Positions 18,340-27,974 of a stretch of DNA of 64,000 nt are shown here, piece by piece. Position numbers and translations under genes: made by a program. Within the stretch, counting starts at the first letter, position 1. The number at the start of each line of letters is the position of its first letter. The notes under the pieces are model-generated. The model was not told the origin of the DNA, did not search any database, and saw only the letters and a program-made list of their open reading frames with translations. Source of the DNA: an uncultured Woeseiaceae bacterium (GTDB lineage Bacteria > Pseudomonadota > Gammaproteobacteria > Steroidobacterales > Woeseiaceae); NCBI GenBank assembly GCA_905480255.1, contig CAJQPR010000036.1, forward strand, positions 1 through 64,000. Reading direction: 5' to 3'.

Positions 18340-19032
18340 TTAAGCGGAAGACTTCAGGTTTTCATTGCCATCCTGAACGAAGAAACGCCGGACTTTGATC
18401 GCGCGAGTCAGTTTCCCGCGGCGCACGAAGCACTGATAGAACATGTCTTTCAGGACCTCAAGGAGGATGCCCGCCTGGGCGCGGTTCAACAGTGGCAGGT
18501 CGTCTTCCCGGCCTGATTCAAATATCACTTTCTTGATCGGCTCGAAGCTGTCGTCGTCTATCTCGGCGATGTCCTGGGCAGCCATTACTTCATCAAACGC
18601 ACGCAGTTTGCCTGACTCTCCGAGGGCGCTAAACGAGCTTTGCGCCGCGCGACGGCACATCGACGCGAATGCATTGAAATTATTGCCGGAGTAACAGGAC
18701 AGCGCTTCACGAAAAAGGCCCTCGGTCTGCTTCGGCAGATAAGAAAACTGAAAACGCTCCTTTGGCCGTTCGAGCTCAATGAAGTTTTGATACAGGTCGA
18801 TTTCGTTCTCATGGTATTGCTTGACGGCGAAACGCAGGAATACTGGCGCGTTGCAGGCATCGCACTGGTAAACGACACCAACATGTTTGGGTCGGGTCCT
18901 CATCAGCCCTTCGAAGGTAGGCACTGATTCCGGCGTCATGTGGGAGTACACGCCACAATAGGGGCATTCCAGGCCGAATTGCTCGCCGGCCTGGCGTTGT
19001 AGTCCTTTGTCTCGCTCAATGGTGATCGCCAT
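18340..19032 (-). CDS. DUF4145 domain-containing protein with zinc ribbon
   Basis: The 230-residue protein has an N-terminal zinc-ribbon-like pair of CxxC motifs (LECPYCG at about 22-26 and YQCDACNAP at about 55-60). A mostly helical domain follows, with the block FREALSCYSGNNFNAFASMCRRAAQ, typical of DUF4145 proteins. DUF4145 domains occur in restriction- and defence-associated proteins as well as stand-alone proteins, so function is open. The ATG at 19032 is preceded by AGGAAGGAAACG, a strong ribosome-binding site. It is a single gene, convergent with the small secreted protein. No nuclease or other defence gene lies nearby, so I do not assign it to a defence system. Confidence 0.72.
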   Translation of the reverse strand: MAITIERDKGLQRQAGEQFGLECPYCGVYSHMTPESVPTFEGLMRTRPKHVGVVYQCDACNAPVFLRFAVKQYHENEIDLYQNFIELERPKERFQFSYLPKQTEGLFREALSCYSGNNFNAFASMCRRAAQSSFSALGESGKLRAFDEVMAAQDIAEIDDDSFEPIKKVIFESGREDDLPLLNRAQAGILLEVLKDMFYQCFVRRGKLTRAIKVRRFFVQDGNENLKSSA

Positions 19033-19145
19033 CGTTTCCTTCCTGCCCCGTCTGCTTATTCATTTAGTTAGTACAGACAGCGCGTTAGCAGTATATCCTC
19101 AGATTGGTTCCGAACCCTATTTGGTTGGACATAATCCGGCCATGA

Positions 19146-19811
19146 TTAGTTGCCTGGCGCGCTCCAGCTGCCAACAGCGTTCCGCGCCTCGTCGTTTACG
19201 GGCCGTGCAATCAAAGCGTCACGACTCATGGAAACTTCGTATCTTGCGCCATCTGCCATGGGTACGTAAGTGGCGGTGCCGTAGTGGGCATCCACACCCG
19301 GTAACAAGATCGGGAATCGGCGCGCAAATTTCCAGACGTCTGCGGGCGTTTCACGCGAAAGTGAATGAACTGTTCTTGCTTCGCTTCGCTCACGACCGAT
19401 CTCGGCATAACGTCCGCTTAGTCGATCCAGTTGGTAAATGGGATCCAGTCCGAGGACGGTCATCGGCGGCTTCCAGGTGATGATTTTGGCATCCATCTGC
19501 CACTCATCGCCATGCAGGAGAAAGAACTGGTCCTCTTTGTCGGCAATCATCAGTCTTGCCTGAAATTCCTCCGGCGAGACCCGTCGAAACTCAATCCGGG
19601 AGACCAGCTGTTCTTCGATCAGCCGTCCGTAGCTCAGATACCCAAGCAGTAACATCGCACCAGCACCTGCAAGTGCTGCAGAGACGAAACAGCCGACGGT
19701 TGAACCGCCGGCTCTTATGATCCGTCGACGCCGTATGCAAAGCATTGTGCGGAACAGGAAGTGGAACGTAAGGAACGCCGAAATCAGACTTATGGCGACC
19801 AGTAATGCCAT
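19146..19811 (-). CDS. Conserved two-helix membrane protein, function unknown
   Basis: The 221-residue protein has two N-terminal membrane helices (about residues 1-25 and 38-60) and a periplasmic or cytoplasmic C-terminal domain of about 160 residues with mixed secondary structure. Similar proteins in related genomes are sometimes labelled as 'multidrug efflux pump', but nothing here looks like a transporter. The ATG shares one base with the TGA stop of ettA (TGATG), so it should be translationally coupled to ettA as the second gene of that operon. No catalytic motif was found. Confidence 0.6.
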   Translation of the reverse strand: MALLVAISLISAFLTFHFLFRTMLCIRRRRIIRAGGSTVGCFVSAALAGAGAMLLLGYLSYGRLIEEQLVSRIEFRRVSPEEFQARLMIADKEDQFFLLHGDEWQMDAKIITWKPPMTVLGLDPIYQLDRLSGRYAEIGRERSEARTVHSLSRETPADVWKFARRFPILLPGVDAHYGTATYVPMADGARYEVSMSRDALIARPVNDEARNAVGSWSAPGN

Positions 19812-21484
19812 CAGGCATCGATTCTCTTGTATTTGATTCGATGCGGCCGGTCCGCTTCCGCGCCGAGCCGTTTCTTACGGTCTTCCTCGTACTCCGTATA
19901 ATTGCCTGAGAACCAGGTGACCTCGCTGTCTCCCTCGAACGCCAAAATATGCGTTGCGATGCGATCCAGGAACCATCGGTCATGTGAAATCACGACCGCC
20001 GATCCCGGAAATTCAAGCAGTGCCTGCTCAAGCGCGCGAAGGGTCTCAACATCAAGGTCGTTGGTTGGTTCATCAAGGAGCAGCACGTTGCCGCCCGTCT
20101 TCAACATCTTCGCAAGATGGACCCGATTCCTTTCGCCACCAGAGAGCAAGCCAATCTTCTTCTGCTGTTCGGTTCCGCGAAAGTTGAATCGACCGACGTA
20201 AGCCCGCGACGGCGTTTCGTACTTGCCGACAGTAATCAGGTCCTGGCCGTCGGAAATCTCTTCCCAGATAGTCTTCTTGTCGTCCAGGCTGTCACGTGAC
20301 TGATCGACGCTTGCGATCTGTACGCTCTTGCCAAGTCGAATCGATCCGGAATCTGCTTGCTCGGTTCCGGCAATCATCCGAAACAATGTCGTTTTACCGG
20401 CACCGTTTGGCCCGATGATTCCGGCAATACCGCCGGCGGGTAGCGAGAAGCTGAGTGACTCCATCAGGAGTTTGTCGCCGAAGCCCTTCTTCAGGTTCTC
20501 AACTTCAATGACGAGGTCGCCAAGTCGCGGCCCGGGTGGAATATAGATTTCATTAGTCTCATTGCGTTTCTGATAGCCGGGGGAAGAGATTTCCTCGAAC
20601 TGTCGAAGCCTGGCTTTGGATTTTGCCTGCCGGCCTTTCGGATTGGATCTGACCCATTCGAGTTCGGACTGCATCGCCTTCTGGCGCGCTTTTTCCGAGG
20701 ACTCTTCCTGTTTCAGACGACCCTCTTTCTGCTCCAGCCACGACGAGTAATTCCCTTCCCACGGAATACCATGTCCGCGGTCGAGTTCAAGAATCCAGCC
20801 CGCAACGTTATCCAGGAAATACCGATCATGGGTAACGGCAATTACCGTGCCTGGATACTCCTCGAGGAAGCGTTCCAGCCAGGCAACCGATTCCGCATCC
20901 AGGTGGTTGGTTGGTTCGTCGAGCAGCAGCATGTCCGGTTCCGACAGCAGCAGGCGACACAGTGCAACACGGCGTTTTTCGCCACCAGACAGCTTGCTGA
21001 CATCAGCATCCCACGGCGGAAGCCGCAATGCGTCGGCCGCCACATCCAGTTTTCTGTCCAGCTCCCAGCCGCCCGCGGAGTCGATCGAATCCTGCAATTT
21101 CCCCTGTTCTTCGAGCAGTGCGTTCATCTGGTCGTCGTCCATGGGTTCCGCAAAAGCCATGCTGATCTCGTTGAATCGATCGAGCAGAGCTTTGGTCTCG
21201 GCAACGCCTTCCTCGACATTGCCGCGAACGTCTTTGTCCGGGTCCAGTTCCGGCTCCTGGGGCAGATAGCCGATGTTGATTCCGGGCTGTGGCCTTGCTT
21301 CGCCGTCAAATTCCTTGTCGAGCCCGGCCATTATGCGCAAAAGCGTGGATTTTCCCGAGCCGTTGAGACCCAGCACACCGATCTTTGCGCCGGGATAAAA
21401 ACTTAGGGAAATGTCGCGAATGATGAATCTCTTGGGTGGCACGATCTTGGCCACCCGATTCATTGTGTATATGTATTGGGCCAT
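19811..21484 (-). CDS. ettA: Energy-dependent translational throttle protein EttA (ABC-F ATPase)
   Basis: EttA binds the ribosomal E site and gates entry into the translation elongation cycle according to the ATP/ADP ratio. This 557-residue protein has two ABC cassettes: Walker [10 protein letters not shown] with signature LSGGEKRR and Walker B DEPTNHLD in the first half, then [17 protein letters not shown] and DEPTNDLD in the second. The interdomain linker ([12 protein letters not shown]...) is the P-site tRNA interaction motif region of ABC-F proteins. No membrane segments are present, as expected. Length equals the E. coli protein within two residues. It heads a two-gene minus-strand operon and is divergent from the deacetylase gene. 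Confidence 0.95.
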   Translation of the reverse strand: MAQYIYTMNRVAKIVPPKRFIIRDISLSFYPGAKIGVLGLNGSGKSTLLRIMAGLDKEFDGEARPQPGINIGYLPQEPELDPDKDVRGNVEEGVAETKALLDRFNEISMAFAEPMDDDQMNALLEEQGKLQDSIDSAGGWELDRKLDVAADALRLPPWDADVSKLSGGEKRRVALCRLLLSEPDMLLLDEPTNHLDAESVAWLERFLEEYPGTVIAVTHDRYFLDNVAGWILELDRGHGIPWEGNYSSWLEQKEGRLKQEESSEKARQKAMQSELEWVRSNPKGRQAKSKARLRQFEEISSPGYQKRNETNEIYIPPGPRLGDLVIEVENLKKGFGDKLLMESLSFSLPAGGIAGIIGPNGAGKTTLFRMIAGTEQADSGSIRLGKSVQIASVDQSRDSLDDKKTIWEEISDGQDLITVGKYETPSRAYVGRFNFRGTEQQKKIGLLSGGERNRVHLAKMLKTGGNVLLLDEPTNDLDVETLRALEQALLEFPGSAVVISHDRWFLDRIATHILAFEGDSEVTWFSGNYTEYEEDRKKRLGAEADRPHRIKYKRIDA

Positions 21485-21578
21485 GCGTCAGTAGTTTAGG
21501 AAAATCAAGCGGGCATTATAGAGGGAAAATTCAGGTAAGCTCTGATTCTCTTTACGCCGGGCAGGGATCCGTTTCAAG

Positions 21579-22535
21579 GTGACCGAAAAAGAAAAAGGGT
21601 CGGTCTTTGTATACAAGGGTGAGGAGCTGGCTCGCTACGGGTTTGGTGATCACCATCCGTTCGGCCCGGACCGTCACGACGCCTTCCACCGGGAACTCGC
21701 TGAAGCCGATTTGGGGGACGCAGTACGTTATGCATCTCCACGCCACGCAACAGTTGACGAACTGGCGCTCTTTCACAGCCCCGACTACATCGATTTCGTC
21801 TCGAAAAAATCATCAGAAGGCAAAGGATTCCTGGATGGCGGCGACACGCCGGCGTTTCCTGGCGTTTTCGACATTGCCTCAGACGTAGTGGGGACGACAT
21901 TGGCTGCGGTGGATGCCGTCATGGAAGGCCAAGCAGAAAGGGCGTTTGTCCCGATAGCCGGACTGCATCATGCGGGCCGGGGGCACGCCGCGGGTTTCTG
22001 TGTGTTTAATGATTGTGGCGTTGCGGCAGAGTATTTGCGGAGCAAACACGGCCTCAAGAGGATCGCCTATGTTGATATAGACGCTCACCACGGCGATGGC
22101 GTGTTTTACGGATTCGAGGACGACCCCGATCTGATTTTTGCCGACATCCATGAAGACGGCCGCTACCTGTATCCCGGCACCGGCGCGGCGAATGAAACCG
22201 GGAAAGGGCGCGCGTCCGGCACAAAGCTGAACGTGCCTTTGCCGCCCGGTGCTGGCGATACTGAGTTCGACGATGTCTGGCCAAAAGTTCTGTCATACGT
22301 AGACGAGGCAAAACCCGAGTTCATCATCATGCAGTGTGGCGCCGACAGCCTGGACGGTGATCCAATTACGCACCTCCGATTTACCGAGAATACTCACGCC
22401 AGGGCGGCAACGGATTTGCGAAAACTTGCCGATAAACACTGCAATGGGCGAATGATCGGCACCGGTGGAGGTGGGTATAACCGGCAAAACCTTGCCCGTG
22501 CGTGGACCCGCGTGGTCCAGGCATTCGCAGAATGA
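21579..22535 (+). CDS. Histone-deacetylase-like amidohydrolase
   Basis: The 318-residue protein is a class II-like zinc deacylase. The diagnostic motifs are present in order: the HHAGRGHAAGFC histidine pair and FND, the zinc-binding DIDAHHGDGV, and CGADSL with the second zinc aspartate, ending with GTGGGGYN. Bacterial members include acetoin-utilisation AcuC-type, acetylpolyamine amidohydrolases and protein deacylases; the substrate here is unknown. The start is GTG 21579 with AGGGA twelve bases upstream. It lies 112 bp upstream of glyA on the same strand. A role in reversing lysine acetylation, for example of Acs, is a speculation I do not press. Confidence 0.87.
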   Translation: MTEKEKGSVFVYKGEELARYGFGDHHPFGPDRHDAFHRELAEADLGDAVRYASPRHATVDELALFHSPDYIDFVSKKSSEGKGFLDGGDTPAFPGVFDIASDVVGTTLAAVDAVMEGQAERAFVPIAGLHHAGRGHAAGFCVFNDCGVAAEYLRSKHGLKRIAYVDIDAHHGDGVFYGFEDDPDLIFADIHEDGRYLYPGTGAANETGKGRASGTKLNVPLPPGAGDTEFDDVWPKVLSYVDEAKPEFIIMQCGADSLDGDPITHLRFTENTHARAATDLRKLADKHCNGRMIGTGGGGYNRQNLARAWTRVVQAFAE

Positions 22536-22647
22536 ATGAGGGCGGGCAGGTCTGTATCAACCGTCCGCCGACCTCATGTACAATGCCGCCATTTTTGGGC
22601 CCCCCCTCATTCCCTGGCCCGGGAGCAATCCGGAGAGATCCTTCAGC

Positions 22648-23901
22648 ATGTTTGTCGAAACAACGTCGATCGAGAGCTTTGATAGTGAATTATTCCGCGC
22701 CATCGTTGACGAAGCGCGCCGCCAGGAAGAACACGTCGAACTGATCGCCTCGGAAAACTACGCGAGCCCGCGGGTCATGGAAGCTCAGGGTTCGGTTCTG
22801 ACAAACAAGTACGCAGAAGGATATCCGGGTAAGCGGTATTACGGCGGTTGTGAGTACGTTGATGTGGCTGAACAACTGGCCATAGATCGGGCGAAGAAAT
22901 TATTTGGCGCTGACTATGCGAACGTGCAGCCGCATTCCGGATCGCAGGCGAACGCTGCAGCCTTTTACGCATTGCTTGAACCGGGCGACCCGATCCTGGG
23001 CATGAGCCTTTCAGATGGTGGTCACCTTACGCACGGCTCTAAAGTGAATTTTTCCGGCAAACATTTTGATGCCGCTCAGTATGGCGTCGACTCAAAGACC
23101 GGCTATATCAACTATGACGAGGTTCAGGGGCTTGCAAACGAGCATAAGCCGAAGATGGTCATCGCCGGTTTTTCAGCCTATTCAAGAATAATCGACTGGC
23201 AGCGATTCCGCGATATTGCAGATTCTGTCGGTGCGTATCTAATGGTCGACATGGCGCATGTTGCCGGCCTGGTTGCCACAGGACACTACCCGAACCCTGT
23301 TCCTGTCGCAGACGTAGTGACAACCACGACACACAAGACGCTGCGAGGCCCGCGTGGTGGATTGATCCTGGCGCGCGAAAACGACGAGCTGACGAAGAAA
23401 TTCAATTCCCTGGTTTTTCCGGGTACACAGGGCGGCCCGCTGATGCATGTCATTGCCGCAAAGGCTGTGGCGTTCCTCGAGGCCATGAGCCCCGACTTCA
23501 AGGACTATCAGGGCAAGGTTGTTGAGAACGCCGGTGTAATGGCGAAGACGTTTGTCGAACGTGGCTACGACATTGTCTCCGGCGGCACCGAAAATCACCT
23601 GATGCTGCTGAGCTTTCTCGGCCGGGACATCACCGGAAAAGAAGCAGATGCCGCTCTTGGTCGCGCCAACATTACGGTGAACAAGAACACGGTACCGAAT
23701 GACACGCGATCGCCGTTTGTTACCAGTGGTCTTCGGCTGGGAACGCCCGCAATAACCACCCGCGGATTCGGCACGGATGAAACCCGCGAACTGACCAACT
23801 GGATATGCGACATTCTCGAGGACATCAGCGACGATGTCATGATTCAGCGCGTGCGAGGGCAGGTGCTCGAATTGTGCAAGCGTTTCCCTGTCTACTCCTG
23901 A
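22648..23901 (+). CDS. glyA: Serine hydroxymethyltransferase
   Basis: GlyA interconverts serine and glycine with tetrahydrofolate, supplying one-carbon units. Starting at ATG 22648 the product is 417 residues, exactly the E. coli length; the track's longer ORF adds 24 residues of untypical sequence. GGAGA precedes this ATG. Motifs include [17 protein letters not shown], and the PLP Schiff-base site [13 protein letters not shown] (K230). It is followed 49 bp later by nrdR, the usual gammaproteobacterial neighbour. A TACAAT at about 22579 could be a -10. Confidence 0.96.
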   Translation: MFVETTSIESFDSELFRAIVDEARRQEEHVELIASENYASPRVMEAQGSVLTNKYAEGYPGKRYYGGCEYVDVAEQLAIDRAKKLFGADYANVQPHSGSQANAAAFYALLEPGDPILGMSLSDGGHLTHGSKVNFSGKHFDAAQYGVDSKTGYINYDEVQGLANEHKPKMVIAGFSAYSRIIDWQRFRDIADSVGAYLMVDMAHVAGLVATGHYPNPVPVADVVTTTTHKTLRGPRGGLILARENDELTKKFNSLVFPGTQGGPLMHVIAAKAVAFLEAMSPDFKDYQGKVVENAGVMAKTFVERGYDIVSGGTENHLMLLSFLGRDITGKEADAALGRANITVNKNTVPNDTRSPFVTSGLRLGTPAITTRGFGTDETRELTNWICDILEDISDDVMIQRVRGQVLELCKRFPVYS

Positions 23902-23950
23902 GAAGAACAAGAGTGCTATCCTGATTGCAAAGCCCGTTCGGTAGCATCCC

Positions 23951-24466
23951 ATGTACTGTCCTTTTTGTGCGCACGAAGAAACCAAGGTCATAGACTCGCG
24001 TCTTGCGGGCGAAGGCCGGCAGGTCAGGCGTCGCCGTCAGTGTCTGGACTGTAACGAACGGTTTACGACCTTTGAAAGCGCTGAACTGGTCATGCCGCGG
24101 TTGGTAAAGACCGACAGTAGTCGCCAGCCATTTGACGAATCCAAAATCAGAAACAGTATGGTCCGGGCGCTCGAGAAACGTCCCGTGTCAGCGGACGACT
24201 TTGAACAGGCGATCGGTCGCCTGATTCATAAGCTAAGAACAATGGGTGAGCGTGAAGTGCCTTCGCGCCTGATTGGCGAAATGGTGATGGAAGAGCTCCG
24301 TGAGCTCGACGAAGTCGCCTACGTCAGGTTTGCATCCGTTTATCGCAGTTTTCAGGATGTCACTGAATTTCAGGATGAAATCAAGCGGCTGCAGGAAATC
24401 TCGGATGCCGGTGCTGCGCGAGAACAAATGTCTCTGCTGCCAGACCTGTTTGGCAAGAAAAAGTAA
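23951..24466 (+). CDS. nrdR: Transcriptional repressor NrdR
   Basis: NrdR represses ribonucleotide reductase genes in response to (d)ATP. This 171-residue protein has the N-terminal zinc ribbon CPFC...CLDC (C3, C6, C31, C34) with the RQVRRRRQC basic patch, then an ATP-cone domain from about residue 50 ([16 protein letters not shown]). It begins the riboflavin operon, two bases before ribD, a well-known arrangement in Proteobacteria. The target nrd genes are outside the window. Intact, with no oddities apart from a slightly long C-terminal tail. Confidence 0.96.
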   Translation: MYCPFCAHEETKVIDSRLAGEGRQVRRRRQCLDCNERFTTFESAELVMPRLVKTDSSRQPFDESKIRNSMVRALEKRPVSADDFEQAIGRLIHKLRTMGEREVPSRLIGEMVMEELRELDEVAYVRFASVYRSFQDVTEFQDEIKRLQEISDAGAAREQMSLLPDLFGKKK

Positions 24467-24468
24467 CG

Positions 24469-25569
24469 ATGTCGGAATTCACTTCGACAGATTCCGAGAT
24501 GATGATGCGTGCGCTGACCCTGGCGGGCCGCGGAATGTTCAGCGCACATCCTAATCCGCGGGTTGGATGCGTCCTGGCAAGGGACGGTGAGATCGTTGGC
24601 GAAGGCTGGCATCAGAAGACCGGAGAAGCGCATGCGGAAATCAACGCACTGGCCGATGCAGGCAATGCGGCTGAAGGCAGCATTGCGTACGTTACGCTTG
24701 AACCATGTTCCCATCACGGCAAAACTCCGCCCTGTGCGGATGCGCTCGTGCAAGCTGGCGTCAAGGAAGTATTTGTTGCGATGGAGGATCCAAACACACT
24801 GGTTTCGGGCGACGGGCTCAAGGCTCTTCGCGCTGCAGATATCAAAGTGCATACCGGTCTCATGCAGGATGCAGCAATCGCCCTTAATGAAGGATTCGTG
24901 TCGCGAATGTCCAGGGGCGTCCCGCATGTGCGATTGAAAATCGCGGCCAGCCTGGACGGCGCGACGGCAATGAAGACCGGCGAAAGCAAATGGATAACCG
25001 GCGAGGAGTCGCGGCGCGATGTTCAAAGGCTGCGTGCTTCCTCCGGCGCGATCCTTACCGGGGTTGAAACCGTGTTGCAGGATGATCCGTCCCTCACGGT
25101 CCGCGGCGAATTCACGACGGATATCGTTGCCCAGCCGCTGCGGGTTGTACTGGATTCGAGCCTGCGCACCCCGACATCGGCAAAGATGCTGGAGTTGCCT
25201 GGCACTACGATCATTTATTGCGTTGACGACAGAAATCGCGAGGCACTGGAACAGGCCGGGGCGACGGTAAAAGCTGTCAAAGGGAAGGACGGCCGTCCGG
25301 ATCTCGACGAAATCCTCGGAAATCTCGCGGAACTCGGGGTTAATGATGTGCTGGTTGAAGCCGGGCCTACGCTCGCGGGCGCATTTCTTATGGAGAAGCG
25401 GGTCGATGAACTTGTTATTTATCAGGCGCCCCATATCATGGGTAGCGAAACCCGTGGCATGGTGAAAACGCCATCCTGGCTAAATCTGGATCAGCGGTTT
25501 GAGCTGGAGATCACGGAGGCCTCAATAATCGGTCGCGACATGGTCGTGACGGCGAGGCCGGCAAAATAA
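24469..25569 (+). CDS. ribD: Bifunctional diaminohydroxyphosphoribosylaminopyrimidine deaminase/reductase
   Basis: RibD catalyses the second and third steps of riboflavin synthesis from the GTP-derived pyrimidine. The 366-residue protein has an N-terminal zinc deaminase domain (HAEINAL near residue 50 and PCSHHGKTPPC near 75) and a C-terminal DHFR-like reductase domain beginning around residue 150 (RLKIAASLDGATA, EAGPTLAGAFL). It starts two bases after nrdR and precedes riboflavin synthase by four bases, so the genes are cotranscribed. Confidence 0.96.
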   Translation: MSEFTSTDSEMMMRALTLAGRGMFSAHPNPRVGCVLARDGEIVGEGWHQKTGEAHAEINALADAGNAAEGSIAYVTLEPCSHHGKTPPCADALVQAGVKEVFVAMEDPNTLVSGDGLKALRAADIKVHTGLMQDAAIALNEGFVSRMSRGVPHVRLKIAASLDGATAMKTGESKWITGEESRRDVQRLRASSGAILTGVETVLQDDPSLTVRGEFTTDIVAQPLRVVLDSSLRTPTSAKMLELPGTTIIYCVDDRNREALEQAGATVKAVKGKDGRPDLDEILGNLAELGVNDVLVEAGPTLAGAFLMEKRVDELVIYQAPHIMGSETRGMVKTPSWLNLDQRFELEITEASIIGRDMVVTARPAK

Positions 25570-25573
25570 AAAT

Positions 25574-26215
25574 ATGTTTACCGGAATCATCAAAGCAAAA
25601 GGCAAAATCAGCCGAATGGAACGTCGGGGCGGGGACTTGCGCCTCACGGTAACGTCTCCCGATCTGCCATGGCATGAATTCGATGTGGGCGAGAGCATCT
25701 CGGTTAACGGTGTGTGCCTGACCGCGGTGAGTCTCGATGACGACGGGTTCGTAACAGACGTATCGCTGGAGACACTTGACGTTACTGCGTTAAGTGCTCT
25801 GGTGGAAGGCATGGTAGTTAATCTTGAGCCTGCGATCAGTTTGGGTGAGCGTCTCGGCGGCCACCTGGTAAGTGGTCATGTCGACTGTATAGGCACCGTA
25901 AATGCCCGCAAGTCGGATGCCCGTTCGATCAGGTTCGTTTTTGCAGTGCCTGGTGAATACCGGCGTTACATCGCTAAAAAGGGTTCAGTCTGCATAGATG
26001 GGGTCAGCCTTACCGTCAATGAGGTATCTGCTGATACATTTAGCGTTAATATCATTCCGCACACCGCTGAAGTGACGATTATTGGCGGTTACAAAACAGG
26101 TACCAAAGTGAACATCGAAGTTGACCTGGTCGCGCGCTATCTCGAGCGACTCCTGACAAGCGACGATGACAAAGGTATTACGAAAGATTTCCTGCGAGCA
26201 CATGGTTATGGCTGA
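25574..26215 (+). CDS. ribE: Riboflavin synthase alpha chain
   Basis: Riboflavin synthase dismutates two 6,7-dimethyl-8-ribityllumazine molecules to riboflavin. The 213-residue protein shows the internal duplication of two lumazine-binding beta barrels: MFTGII at the start with SVNGVCLTA in the first repeat, and the second repeat around residue 97-200 with HLVSGHVD and CIDGVSLTVN. Its 3' end overlaps the start of ribBA by eight bases. I found no FMN riboswitch signature before it or elsewhere in the operon. The gene is also called ribC in some species. Confidence 0.95.
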   Translation: MFTGIIKAKGKISRMERRGGDLRLTVTSPDLPWHEFDVGESISVNGVCLTAVSLDDDGFVTDVSLETLDVTALSALVEGMVVNLEPAISLGERLGGHLVSGHVDCIGTVNARKSDARSIRFVFAVPGEYRRYIAKKGSVCIDGVSLTVNEVSADTFSVNIIPHTAEVTIIGGYKTGTKVNIEVDLVARYLERLLTSDDDKGITKDFLRAHGYG

Positions 26216-27353
26216 AAAAACAACAATACATCCGAGCGCCGCTGGCGCCTCCTTCAGTGATATCGAGGACATCATCGCCGATATTCGTGAAGGCAAGATG
26301 GTCATCATGGTTGACGACGAGAATCGCGAGAACGAAGGCGATCTGCTGATGGCCGCCGAACGGGTACGACCGGAAGATATTAACTACATGGCCCGCTATG
26401 GCCGTGGTCTGATCTGCCTGACAATTACGCGTGAACGATGTGGCCAGCTGCGCTTGCCACTCATGGTCGCGGATACGGATCAGAGCCACTCGACAAACTT
26501 TACGATTTCAATCGAAGCCGCTGAGGGCATTACGACAGGCATTTCCGCACATGACCGTGCGAAGACCGTGCAGATCGCTGTGTCGGCGGACGCCAGGCCC
26601 GAGCATCTAAGCCAGCCAGGGCATATCTTTCCTGTTATGGCGCAACCAGGCGGAGTGTTGACGAGGGCGGGCCACACCGAAGCCGGCTGCGACCTTGCAC
26701 GGTTGGCTGGTCTCGAGCCGGCGGCAACCATTGTCGAAATCCTGAACGAAGACGGCAGCATGGCGCGGCGTCCGGATCTCGAGCGCTTTTCACGAGAGCA
26801 CGGAATCAGGATTGGCACAATCGCAGATCTCATCGCCTATCGACTTGAAAAAGAGCGCAATGTTGAGCGTATTGCAGAGCAGAAAGTGCAGACTGCGCAT
26901 GGCGAATTCACGATGCTTTGTTACGACGATCACGTGAATCAGAGTGTGCACATAGCAATGGTGAAGGGTGATCCTGCGGAGGCGGACGATCCGCTGGTCC
27001 GTGTTCATATTCAGGATACGCTTGGCGACACCCTGGGCATTCAAAGCCCAGGTCTCGGCTGGCCCATAAGCAGCGCGATCGAGCGAATTGCGAAAGAGGA
27101 GTCAGGAGTCATTGTTGTGCTGCGTGAGCAGGAATCTTCACGCGACCTCATGGAAACCGTTGAAGCCCTTTCCCGGCAGGACGATGATCTGCGAAACCGA
27201 CGAACCGGCGATTCTGTGTTGCGAACCTACGGTGTAGGCGCACAGATTCTCCGCGACCTGGGTATCAAAAAAATGCGGGTACTTTCAGCGCCGAAACAGA
27301 TGTATGGTATCTCCGGCTTCGAGCTTGAAGTAACGGAATATGTTGAAGATTGA
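26208..27353 (+). CDS. ribBA: 3,4-dihydroxy-2-butanone 4-phosphate synthase with degenerate GTP cyclohydrolase II domain (RibBX type)
   Basis: The N-terminal half is an intact RibB: MVDDENRENEGDL with acidic metal ligands, and the substrate-binding stretch RAGHTEAGCDLARLAG. It makes the four-carbon precursor of lumazine from ribulose 5-phosphate. The C-terminal half aligns in position with GTP cyclohydrolase II but lacks the zinc-binding C-x10-CxC pattern; where CDCG is expected the sequence reads DTLGIQSPG. This matches the RibBX variant known in many Proteobacteria, in which the C-terminal half has lost cyclohydrolase activity. A separate ribA would therefore be needed elsewhere. ATG 26208 is chosen for GAG spacing; 26202 is an alternative. 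The stop overlaps ribH (TGATG). Confidence 0.92.
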   Translation: MAEKTTIHPSAAGASFSDIEDIIADIREGKMVIMVDDENRENEGDLLMAAERVRPEDINYMARYGRGLICLTITRERCGQLRLPLMVADTDQSHSTNFTISIEAAEGITTGISAHDRAKTVQIAVSADARPEHLSQPGHIFPVMAQPGGVLTRAGHTEAGCDLARLAGLEPAATIVEILNEDGSMARRPDLERFSREHGIRIGTIADLIAYRLEKERNVERIAEQKVQTAHGEFTMLCYDDHVNQSVHIAMVKGDPAEADDPLVRVHIQDTLGDTLGIQSPGLGWPISSAIERIAKEESGVIVVLREQESSRDLMETVEALSRQDDDLRNRRTGDSVLRTYGVGAQILRDLGIKKMRVLSAPKQMYGISGFELEVTEYVED

Positions 27354-27826
27354 TGGACAAGATTAATACGATTGAAGGCGACTTCATTGCGCGTGATATG
27401 CGCGTGACGATTGTTGCGGCCCGTTTCAATGAACTCATCGTTGAGTCGCTGATAAAAGGCGCAATTCGTTGTCTGCGCCAGCATGGCGCTATGGATTCGG
27501 CCATCGAGTTAGTTCGTGTGCCGGGCGCCTACGAAATGCCGCTTGCCGTTGAAAAAATTGCAGCTGCCCGCCGCGCTGACGGAATTATCGCAATCGGTGC
27601 AGTCATTCGCGGCGGTACGCCGCATTTCGACTACGTTGCCGGGGAGTGTATGCGGGGCATAGCCGCATCCGGCCGGCTGCACGGCGTGCCCATCGGCATG
27701 GGTGTATTGACGACGGACACCATCGAGCAGGCCATTGAGCGTGCAGGCACCAAGGCAGGCAACAAAGGTGAGGAAGCGGCGCTAGCCATGATCGAGATGG
27801 TGAATCTTCTGAGGCAGCTGGATTGA
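27353..27826 (+). CDS. ribH: 6,7-dimethyl-8-ribityllumazine synthase
   Basis: Lumazine synthase condenses the RibD and RibB products. The 157-residue protein has the strand motif VRVPGAYEMPL, IAIGAVIRGGTPHFDYV with the catalytic histidine, and the end block PIGMGVLTTDTIEQA. The ATG shares one base with the ribBA stop, so the start is 27353 rather than the track's TTG at 27350. This closes the riboflavin part of the operon. Oligomeric state (icosahedral or pentameric) cannot be told. Confidence 0.96.
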   Translation: MDKINTIEGDFIARDMRVTIVAARFNELIVESLIKGAIRCLRQHGAMDSAIELVRVPGAYEMPLAVEKIAAARRADGIIAIGAVIRGGTPHFDYVAGECMRGIAASGRLHGVPIGMGVLTTDTIEQAIERAGTKAGNKGEEAALAMIEMVNLLRQLD

Positions 27827-27869
27827 CGCTGACCCAGGCGGGACCATACCGCGTTGAAAGCGGTCTCAG

Positions 27870-27912
27870 AGTGCTCGTGTACTGTCGTGTACACTCCGTT
27901 TCTTCGAGCACT
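27870..27912 (+). promoter_or_regulatory. Inverted repeat between ribH and nusB
   Basis: AGTGCTCG (27870-27877) is repeated inverted as CGAGCACT (27905-27912) around a loop containing GTGTACTGTCGTGTACAC, itself partly palindromic. The gap from ribH to nusB is 148 bp, longer than the other gaps in the operon, so it may hold a nusB promoter or a leader structure. There is no T-run, so it is not a simple terminator. Confidence 0.35.
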
Positions 27913-27974
27913 TTCGCCTTGTCTGATCCGCGCCCGACCCGCCGTCGGCAACGTGGCTCCGTTCAGGTACAAAA

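Noticed and set aside
18340-19032. DUF4145 gene as part of a defence island
   Set aside because: No restriction, nuclease or other defence genes are adjacent; its neighbours are a small secreted protein, an unknown membrane protein and ettA.
24370-25434. 354-residue minus-strand ORF over ribD
   Set aside because: It is opposite an intact ribD and shows no family pattern.
24469-26207. FMN riboswitch in the riboflavin operon
   Set aside because: I found no RFN core sequence before ribD, ribE or ribBA; gaps are only a few bases, leaving no room.
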